Part shown: positions 7,286 through 14,097 of the stretch, piece after piece
Numbering within the stretch: the stretch's first letter is position 1
Layout of the letters: the number at the start of each line of letters is the position of its first letter
Source of the DNA: JBLHKS01 sp047620505
Lineage (GTDB): Bacteria > Verrucomicrobiota > Verrucomicrobiia > Verrucomicrobiales > DEV007
Assembly (NCBI GenBank): GCA_047620505.1
Contig: JBLHKS010000074.1
Location: 1 to 29,921 of the forward strand
DNA length: 29,921 bases
Direction of reading: 5' to 3'
The notes under the pieces: generated by a model
What the model was told of the DNA's origin: nothing
What the model saw: only the letters and a program-made list of their open reading frames with translations
Database searches by the model: none
Made by a program: the position numbers and the translations under genes

Positions 7286-8917
7286 TCTCAAGCGTTGGTG
7301 GGTCTCTTCGCCGATCCAGATGGCGGTGGCATGTGACGGCGAGCCCGGGCGTTCGCCGCTGAGGTTGGCCAACAGCTCGTCCCCGACCGCGAGGTCGGCC
7401 AGCTTGATCTGCGCGTCGCCTTTCCAGACCTCGGTCGCATCGGTGACGTGTAACACGCTGTGGCCAATGTCCGGCGGGCGCTCCATGTCGCCGTTGTAGT
7501 TTTTCACCTCGGGGATCTGCCAGGCGACGTGGATCTTCCCCTCGTCTAACAACAGGGCATCGACACGCCAGCTGATCGCGTTGTCGCTCAGGTGGCTGAA
7601 CTCGTCGCCCACGAAACTCGCCCGCGTGAAAGCACCGTCCTTGTCTTGAAACAGATGGAACCGGCAACGGCTGCCAGACGGAAGATCCGCCAGTGACGCC
7701 TCCGCGCCGAGATGCTCCACGGTTGCTGCGGGGGTGAGGGCGAAATCGACCGTCTCTCCGGAAGCCGGGTCGCGAAACTTTCCCGTGCGCGCATCGGCAT
7801 CCGCCGAGAGCAATTCGCCAAGCACGCGATGCTCCGCAAATGGCGGCCGTTCGAGACCCGGTTTCAGTTGGAACCAAGGCAGGTGCGCATTGCCATAGTC
7901 GGTGCGAAACGGGAACTGTTCGGGAAACTCCCTGGCCGGGTTATCGAGCAGCTCCTTCGTCTTCAAGCGCTCGTAGCCATACCCCATGAGGCTCTCGCCG
8001 TAAAACTGGTCTTTGAGCGGCCAGCCCGCCCCGAACAGGCGCACGATGCGCCCCTTGCGGAAGCCCTCGAGCATGTTGTTCACCTTCACCACGAGTCGCA
8101 CACCGCTACTGCCACCGACGCCTGCGGGCACATCCTGCACCTCCTCGATCACCGCATACTCGTTGTCGACCGGCGGGTTCCAGGTGCGCAGTTCGCGGTT
8201 GGCGACCACGACCCGCAGATCCCTGTCGACAACAAAGTTCTCCAGGAAATTCGACCGGAAATTGGCAGGGTCGCCGCTGAATAGTGTGACTGTTAGTTTG
8301 TTGCCTTGCGTCTTCTCGACCTGTCCCGGCAAACCTCGAAATTTGGTGAACTCGACGAATTTCTTCCGCTGCTCCCCGGTCGCCAGCCGCTGGGATTCCA
8401 GGTCGACCCAGATGTCGGTGCAGCGACCGGGATCATGGGCGGTCTTGCCGGTCAAATTGAAGAGCAGTTGTCCATCGACGGCCTCAAGATCCTCTCGCGA
8501 CACTTGCCTGCCAGCCCTCCAGATGCGGGTCGCGGCCGTGACACGCGGCGTGATTTCCTCGAGCCGATAGGACACATCCCGATGTACGTCGTAGGTGAAC
8601 TGATCCCACATCGATGACAAGTCCACTCGGGCGGTGCCTTCCCGCTCCTGATCGACAAAGAAATGGAAGAAAGTCCCCAGCGGCACATCGCGCAGATCCG
8701 CCTCGGCGTTCAGATGGAGAATGAATCCTCCGGGAGGCAGCGTGAAGTCCACCAACTGGCCCGAATCCGTCCGGCGAAACTGACCGGTGCGATGGATGTA
8801 ATCGGCACTCACGAGTTCGCCGGTGACGGCCGTGGGCGGCCCGGCCAGCACGGTGGCGACAGCCAGCGACCAAGCAAGCACGATCCGGCAGGCGAATGGC
8901 ATTTGGACACTCATCAC
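7274..8917 (-). CDS. Exported two-repeat protein of the unnamed PVC family (547 aa)
   Basis: Paralogue of the 402-aa protein at 1086-2294; no named family recognised. It has a Sec signal peptide (about residues 10-25, cleavage near VLAG). Repeat 1 runs from TGELVSAD (32) through PLGTFFHFF (79-87), FNLT and DIWVDLESQRLAT (168-180), then RGLPG (194-198) and LEGFRKGRIVRLFGAGWP (283-300). Repeat 2 begins with a head FRTD..LPWFQL (338-351), has LGELLSAD (366-373), and stops at AIWIGEETHQRL without the GLPG..GWP part. Compared with the 402-aa protein, the units are offset: the first lacks the head and the second lacks the tail. The start is the GTG at 8917 or the ATG at 8914; both overlap the TGA stop of DUF1552 no. 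2, so translational coupling is likely. Confidence 0.87.
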   Translation of the reverse strand: MMSVQMPFACRIVLAWSLAVATVLAGPPTAVTGELVSADYIHRTGQFRRTDSGQLVDFTLPPGGFILHLNAEADLRDVPLGTFFHFFVDQEREGTARVDLSSMWDQFTYDVHRDVSYRLEEITPRVTAATRIWRAGRQVSREDLEAVDGQLLFNLTGKTAHDPGRCTDIWVDLESQRLATGEQRKKFVEFTKFRGLPGQVEKTQGNKLTVTLFSGDPANFRSNFLENFVVDRDLRVVVANRELRTWNPPVDNEYAVIEEVQDVPAGVGGSSGVRLVVKVNNMLEGFRKGRIVRLFGAGWPLKDQFYGESLMGYGYERLKTKELLDNPAREFPEQFPFRTDYGNAHLPWFQLKPGLERPPFAEHRVLGELLSADADARTGKFRDPASGETVDFALTPAATVEHLGAEASLADLPSGSRCRFHLFQDKDGAFTRASFVGDEFSHLSDNAISWRVDALLLDEGKIHVAWQIPEVKNYNGDMERPPDIGHSVLHVTDATEVWKGDAQIKLADLAVGDELLANLSGERPGSPSHATAIWIGEETHQRLRKRR

Positions 8918-10314
8918 ATGATCTCGGATACTGGCCCGAGGCTATCGACGAAGGTCTCCTCTTTCACTTCCATTTTTTGCAACATCGTCAGAATGACGTT
9001 GCTGAGGCGCGCCTTGTCGTCTTTCGGTTTGCCGCAAAGGCTCTGCCACTCTTCGTAGCTGAGGGAGTAGTCGTCCTTCAGGTGTGGTCGGTTGTAATCG
9101 ATGTGCTGGCCGTGCTTCAACCCGAGCCCGCGGCCGCCGGCGAGCAGGATAGGGAGGTTGCTGTTGGCGTGGCTGTGGCCGTAGCTCATGCCACTGCCGA
9201 ACAAAACCATGGTGCGGTCGAGCAGTGGTTCGTCGCCGTCCTTTACGCTGCGGAGCTGGTCGAGAAAGTGGGCGAACTGCTGCATGATGAAGGCGTCGCT
9301 CTTGGCTAGGCGCTCGAGCACGACGCGGTCGCCATTGTGGTGGGAGAGGTTGTGGCGTGCCTGGGTGATGCCGATCTCTGGGATGGCGAGCCCGTTGCCT
9401 TCGCTGCCGTTCATGTAGGTCACGACGCGTGTCATATCAGTACGTAGCGCCAGCACGATGAGGTCGAACATCGTCCGCCAGTATTCGCCGGCCTGAGCTT
9501 TTGGGACATCGCGCTGGAACGGGGCGGCGAGAGCTTTGTCCACCTCGGGTTTGGGGACGTCGAGCCAGGCATCGAGCCGCGCAGTGCGCAGTTCCACGTC
9601 GCGCACTGCGTGCAGGTACTCATCGAGTTTGCTGCGGTCGTCGGTGCCGAGTTCGCGCCGCAGGGTACTGGCGTTCTCCATGACCGCATCGAGGACGCTG
9701 CGGCGCTTGGTGAGGCGGGCGCGCTGCACGGCGAGGCCGCCTGGCTCTTCGCCGAAAAGGCGGTTGAAGATTGTCTTCGGGTTGTCATCCGGGGGCAGCG
9801 GCACGCCGTCGCGCGAGAAGGCCAAGGTGGTGGAATTGAAGGGCTGCCCGGTGCTCGCGGAGATGGACAATTCCAGGGAGGGGAACCGCGTCTCCTGGCC
9901 GACGACTTCGGCCATCACCTGATCGCACGAGATCGTGTTCTCATACTTGCGGCCACTCTGGGCGTCGAGCTTGGCGCCCGTCAGCCAGGAGTCGGCGCAA
10001 ACGTGCGCCTGCCCGAGCCCGTTGGGGTGGTGCAGGCCACTGAAGACGGTGAGATCATCGCGGTGGGCCGCCAGCGGCTTGAGCGAAGGGGAAAGTTCGT
10101 AGTCGCGACCCGATCTAGTGATCTGCCAGTCCATCCCGTTAACGCCGTTCGGGATGTAGACGAAGACGCTGCGCCGCGGTTTGCTGACCGCGTCGGCCGC
10201 GTGGCTGCGCAGCGGGATCATCGCGTCGAGCAGCGGTAGCGCCATAGTGGTGCCGATCCCGCGCAGGAAATGGCGGCGATCGATGAGCCAGCGTTGGGAT
10301 TGGATGTTGGACAT
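8914..10314 (-). CDS. DUF1552 (HXXSHH) Tat-exported protein no. 2
   Basis: A 466-aa PF07586 protein. The twin-arginine signal is DRRHFLRGIG (12-21), and the family motif is HNLSHH (321-326). YIPNGVN, SGLHHP, FGSGMSYGHSHANSNLP and KHGQHIDYN match DUF1552 no. 1 nearly position for position, and both proteins end in a VSE-type tail instead of the GTGTMRG tail of no. 3. This makes nos. 1 and 2 recent paralogues. The ATG at 10314 lies five bases after the stop of DUF1592 no. 2, and the stop overlaps the start of the 547-aa gene, so the three are tightly linked. Biochemical function of the family is unknown. Export by Tat suggests folding, and possibly metal loading, in the cytoplasm. Confidence 0.94.
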   Translation of the reverse strand: MSNIQSQRWLIDRRHFLRGIGTTMALPLLDAMIPLRSHAADAVSKPRRSVFVYIPNGVNGMDWQITRSGRDYELSPSLKPLAAHRDDLTVFSGLHHPNGLGQAHVCADSWLTGAKLDAQSGRKYENTISCDQVMAEVVGQETRFPSLELSISASTGQPFNSTTLAFSRDGVPLPPDDNPKTIFNRLFGEEPGGLAVQRARLTKRRSVLDAVMENASTLRRELGTDDRSKLDEYLHAVRDVELRTARLDAWLDVPKPEVDKALAAPFQRDVPKAQAGEYWRTMFDLIVLALRTDMTRVVTYMNGSEGNGLAIPEIGITQARHNLSHHNGDRVVLERLAKSDAFIMQQFAHFLDQLRSVKDGDEPLLDRTMVLFGSGMSYGHSHANSNLPILLAGGRGLGLKHGQHIDYNRPHLKDDYSLSYEEWQSLCGKPKDDKARLSNVILTMLQKMEVKEETFVDSLGPVSEIM

Positions 10315-10319
10315 GTTGG

Positions 10320-12773
10320 TTAGCGCTTTTGAAAGATAGGGCTGATGACGAGGGATTCGATGAGTGAGGCGAGCCGGTAGCTGTCGGCTTTGGATTGTCG
10401 GGCGATGCGTTTCACTTCCTCGCGGTCGGAGAAACTCATGCTGCGGCGCAGCGCGTAGGTGGCTAGCTTCTCGATGAAGGCTTCGGCAAATTTGTCGACG
10501 TCGTCGTACAACAACTGGCGCAGTTCGACCGAGTCGGAAAAGCTACGCCCGTCCGGCAAGCGTCCGCTGGGATCAAGTGCGGGGTCTTCGCCGGTTCCCG
10601 CGTGCAACTTCTCGACAGTGCGCCAGCGCCCGATGGCGTCGTAGTTGTCGAAGGCGACGCCAAGCGGGTCGATTTTGTTGTGGCAGGCCATGCAGTTGGG
10701 ATCGGCGCGGTGTTGCTCCAGCTTCGCCCGCACCGTTGTCTTCTTCGCATCCGCGTCAGGTGTCGCGAGCGCGGGCACGTTGGCTGGAGGTGGTGGCGGC
10801 GGTCGGCCGATGATCGATTCCAACACCCACACGCCGCGGTGCACCGGGCGGTGGCGCGTGCCGTCGGACGTCAGGCTGAGGATGGAGGCTTGGGTGAGCA
10901 GGCTGCCGCGGTGTTGCTCCGGCTGCAGCGCGACCCGCCGCAACTGGTCGCCGCGCACGCCGTCGATACCGTAATGCGTTGCCAGGCGCTCGTTGAGCAT
11001 GGTCCAGTCGGAGTCGAGGAACTCGCCGAGGCTGCGGTTGTGCACCAACACTTCTTCAAAAAACCCCAACGTCTCCGCGACCATGCTCTCCTCGAGGTTC
11101 TCGTCGTAGTCCGGGTAGAGCACTTTGTCGGGCGGGAACATGCCGACCCTGCGCAGTTGGAGCCATTGCCGTGGGAAGCTGCGGGCGAACTCCCTGGCTC
11201 TGGGATCCTCCAACATCCGGCGGACTTCAGCCTGCAGGGTGACCCGATCCAGCAGAGAGCCGGAGCGGGCCAGATCAAGCAAGGGCTCGTCCGGCCGCGT
11301 GCTCCAGAGAAAATACGAGAGCCGCGAGGCGAGTTCCCAGGCGTCCAATTGCGTTCTCGCGGTGGCGGCATCGCCCTCCTCCAGGTAGAGGAAACTTTTC
11401 GAACACATCACGGCGAGCAATCCGGAGCGCACCGCCGTTTTGAAATCGTCGCCGAGCGCACGTGCCTGCTGCACGGGTTTGAGTAGAGGTTCGATCTCGC
11501 CGGGGCGGACCGGGCGGCGCCAGGCGCGTTCGGCGAAGCGCGTCACGATCTCGCGGGCGTGGGCCTCGTCCTCTTCGCCCGCGGTGAAGATCTGCTGGTG
11601 GGCGCCAGTCGGCCACGAGTCGACGATCGGCCCGTCCCAGTCGACCGAGTCGATGATGAGGGTGGGTTGGATCGGTTTGAATTCGTCGTCGGTGAGTTTC
11701 AACTGCCAGGGCACGCGACTGCGGGTGTTGGTGAAGGCGTTGCGGGTGTCGCTGTGGCGGGAGCGGCGTGCCTCAGGGTTCGGGCCGGGCACGGAATTGA
11801 TAAGCCGCACGGGGTAGCGGCCAGCCACGAGGTGGATGCGGGATTCGAGGGTGATCGGCTGGTCTTCTGGCGTATCGACGTCCTGCTCGAGCAAGGTCTT
11901 GTCGATGCTCGGCAGGTAGACTTTAAGGCGCGGGGCGCGCCCGCCTTCGGGCCGCAGGCCGCTGAGCTTCACGTTCAGCAGGTAGTCGCCCGTTGTCTTG
12001 ACCAACAGGTCCCACGAGTCGGTCGTGTAGTTGTTCGGCACGATCTCGATGCGCACCTGGTCGGCAATCCCGCGCAACTCGTATTCTTTGCGAAACCCGC
12101 CCCAGCGCATGTCGAATGCGCCCCAGTGGATGAGTTCGCGTTTGGGCTCCGGGCGAAGCGACAGCGCTTCCTCAAGGATGGCGTCCGCTGCGGCGAGGTA
12201 TTTTTCCACGTGTGCGGGAGACAAGGTCAGCACCGAGCCGATGCGTTCGAAGCCTTTCCAATCGGGATCCTCCGGCAGCCCGGTGGGGGCGGTGACATCG
12301 AAGTTGACCCCGAGCAGGTCGCGCACCGAGTTCGCATACTCGTCGCGTGAGAGCCTGCGGAATGCCACCCGCTGGCCAGCGGAGGACTGGGCTACCGCCT
12401 CTGCCTCGCGCAGTTGGGAGACGATCCACTCGGAGACACGCGCCACCTCCTCCGGCTTTGGCATCGGCTCGTCTTCCGGCGGCATCTCTCCCGAGTTGAT
12501 GCGGTTCATGATCTCCTCCCAATGCGCCATCGTCCTGGGCGAATCGAAATCGATGGCGAGTGTATCGACGCGCAGGTCGCCCTTCTGCTTTTTCGCGCCG
12601 TGGCAGACGGCGCAATGCTCTGTGAAAAACGGCCTGACGAGTGATTCCATCTCGGCGTCGGGATTCGCCGGCGCGGCAGGAGCCTGGCTGCAGGCTAGCC
12701 ATAACAGCCTGAAGATCGGAGTGATCGGTAAGGTTATTTTGGTTTGGAGAATCACGAGCAGGTATCTTCGCAC
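10320..12773 (-). CDS. Planctomycete-type cytochrome, DUF1592 family, no. 2 (817 aa)
   Basis: The same domain order as DUF1592 no. 1: PSCyt1 with CAVCH at 54-58 and KKQKGDLRVD after it, GEMPPEDE, DUF1587 (RLSRDEYANSVRDLLGVN), DUF1595 (RFAERAWRRPVRPGE), DUF1592 (ASRLSYFLWSTRPDEPL, RQWLQLRRVGMFPPDK), then DUF1588 with CMACH at 694-698 and NKIDPLGVAFDNY, and DUF1585 ending ISPIFQKR. Two c-type hemes are expected. The start is a GTG at 12773, 18 bases after the previous stop; that stop (TAA) is in the same frame and no in-frame ATG lies between. An AAGAGA stretch sits a few bases upstream. The N-terminus is hydrophobic but long, and LWLAC at 24-28 is a poor lipobox, so a plain Sec signal is more likely. 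Confidence 0.94.
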   Translation of the reverse strand: MRRYLLVILQTKITLPITPIFRLLWLACSQAPAAPANPDAEMESLVRPFFTEHCAVCHGAKKQKGDLRVDTLAIDFDSPRTMAHWEEIMNRINSGEMPPEDEPMPKPEEVARVSEWIVSQLREAEAVAQSSAGQRVAFRRLSRDEYANSVRDLLGVNFDVTAPTGLPEDPDWKGFERIGSVLTLSPAHVEKYLAAADAILEEALSLRPEPKRELIHWGAFDMRWGGFRKEYELRGIADQVRIEIVPNNYTTDSWDLLVKTTGDYLLNVKLSGLRPEGGRAPRLKVYLPSIDKTLLEQDVDTPEDQPITLESRIHLVAGRYPVRLINSVPGPNPEARRSRHSDTRNAFTNTRSRVPWQLKLTDDEFKPIQPTLIIDSVDWDGPIVDSWPTGAHQQIFTAGEEDEAHAREIVTRFAERAWRRPVRPGEIEPLLKPVQQARALGDDFKTAVRSGLLAVMCSKSFLYLEEGDAATARTQLDAWELASRLSYFLWSTRPDEPLLDLARSGSLLDRVTLQAEVRRMLEDPRAREFARSFPRQWLQLRRVGMFPPDKVLYPDYDENLEESMVAETLGFFEEVLVHNRSLGEFLDSDWTMLNERLATHYGIDGVRGDQLRRVALQPEQHRGSLLTQASILSLTSDGTRHRPVHRGVWVLESIIGRPPPPPPANVPALATPDADAKKTTVRAKLEQHRADPNCMACHNKIDPLGVAFDNYDAIGRWRTVEKLHAGTGEDPALDPSGRLPDGRSFSDSVELRQLLYDDVDKFAEAFIEKLATYALRRSMSFSDREEVKRIARQSKADSYRLASLIESLVISPIFQKR

Positions 12774-12791
12774 TGGGATCTCTTGATCATG

Positions 12792-14093
12792 TTAAGAAAA
12801 TTCGATGCCGCGCATGGTGCCGGTGCCGCTGCTGAAGCTTGTCGTCTCGACTCCGAGACTTTGCAGCAGGCTGACGTAAAGATTGGTGAGCGGGTAGTTC
12901 TTCTTTTGATCAAAGGCGAGATGCCCGGCGTGTTTGAACCTCCCGCCGGCAAGCAGCACCGGCAGGTTGTCGTTGGCGTGCGAGTTGGCGCTGCCCATGT
13001 TGGTGCCGTAGAGGACGGCGGTCTGGTCGAGCAGCGTCGCACCCTGTTCCTTCGCTGCGTCCATGCCCTTCAAAAATTCGGCCAAGGCGCTGAATTGGGC
13101 ATCTTCGATCAGGCGCAACTCCCCGAGCCGGTCTTCGCGGTTCCCGTGGTGGGTGAGCTCGTGACACATGGATTTCACCCCCGGGATCTGGCGCGGTGTC
13201 AGGGTTCCGGTGTTGAGACAAACGGTCACGATCCGTGTGGAATCGGTCTCCAAGGCAAGTCGGACGAGGTCGAACATCACTCGCTCGTTCTCCGCCAGGT
13301 CGTGCTGTTCCTTGATCTCGTCCGGAGCCTCCACGGTCACTTTCGGTTTCGGCCGATCCACCCAGTCCGTCGACTTTGCCAAGCGCTTTTCCAAATCGCG
13401 CACGCTGGTGAAGTACTGGTCCAACCGATCGCGATCAGTGGCACCGACGCTTCTCTCGAGCCGCTTCGCCCGATCGCTCAACGAATCGAGCAAGCTGCGA
13501 TCCTCCTGCAATCGCCGCAATGCCGCCGTTTTCTGCTCAGCGGTGTTTTCGACGAACAGTTGTTGGTAAAGTTTCAGCGGACTGCGTTCGGGCGGGATCA
13601 TCGAACCGCTGCGCGTCCAGGAACAACTCATCATTTCCGCTCCAATCATCAACGTCAGCGACGGGAAACGCGTATCGCCGCCGATCTTCTCCGCCATGAC
13701 CTGGTCGAGCGAGATGCTGTTCTTGAACGACCCGCGGCTTGCACCCGGTGCGCCGGTGAGGAAGGATTTTTCCGCCGCATGCCCGCCGTCCACACCAGGG
13801 AGCGAGACGCCGGAGAACACGGTGAGTTGGTCGCGCTGTTCTTTGAGGAACTCCAAGTAGGGCGAAAGAGTGTAGGCTTTGCCCGCCTGCTCGGGGAAAA
13901 AGAACTGCGGCAAGATCCCCATGTTGGTCATCATGCCGACGAAGCGACGCGGTGGAGCAGCGGTTTCAGCAGCTGCTCGAGCAAAGCATGGCAGCATCGC
14001 ATCGAGCATCGGAAGTGCGAGCGAGATACCTGCGCCTTTCAGCATGGTGCGGCGCGACAGGCCGCGATTGGTGGTAATGTAGGGGGCTTTCAT
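12792..14093 (-). CDS. DUF1552 (HXXSHH) Tat-exported protein no. 3, divergent
   Basis: A 433-aa PF07586 protein with twin-arginine signal SRRTMLKGAG (13-22) and the core DUF1552 blocks, but clearly apart from nos. 1 and 2. The family motif reads HELTHH (311-316), with Thr in place of Ser. The YIPNGVN block is replaced by MMTNMGILPQFFFPE (54-68). The GHSH block becomes YGTNMGSANSHANDNLP. It ends in TSFSSGTGTMRGIEFS, the tail type also seen in the relic near 7222-7285. It starts four bases after the stop of DUF1592 no. 3, its presumed partner. Gene order places this pair directly before pair no. 2 in one probable transcript. Confidence 0.93.
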   Translation of the reverse strand: MKAPYITTNRGLSRRTMLKGAGISLALPMLDAMLPCFARAAAETAAPPRRFVGMMTNMGILPQFFFPEQAGKAYTLSPYLEFLKEQRDQLTVFSGVSLPGVDGGHAAEKSFLTGAPGASRGSFKNSISLDQVMAEKIGGDTRFPSLTLMIGAEMMSCSWTRSGSMIPPERSPLKLYQQLFVENTAEQKTAALRRLQEDRSLLDSLSDRAKRLERSVGATDRDRLDQYFTSVRDLEKRLAKSTDWVDRPKPKVTVEAPDEIKEQHDLAENERVMFDLVRLALETDSTRIVTVCLNTGTLTPRQIPGVKSMCHELTHHGNREDRLGELRLIEDAQFSALAEFLKGMDAAKEQGATLLDQTAVLYGTNMGSANSHANDNLPVLLAGGRFKHAGHLAFDQKKNYPLTNLYVSLLQSLGVETTSFSSGTGTMRGIEFS

Positions 14094-14097
14094 ACGG

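Noticed and set aside
10602..11486. Plus-strand 294-codon open frame opposite DUF1592 no. 2
   Set aside because: Same antisense effect; the minus strand carries well-defined cytochrome motifs across the whole interval.
12650..12773. Lipoprotein signal in DUF1592 no. 2 (LWLAC)
   Set aside because: Trp at the -3 position and Leu at -2 do not fit a lipobox well; a Sec signal is the simpler reading.
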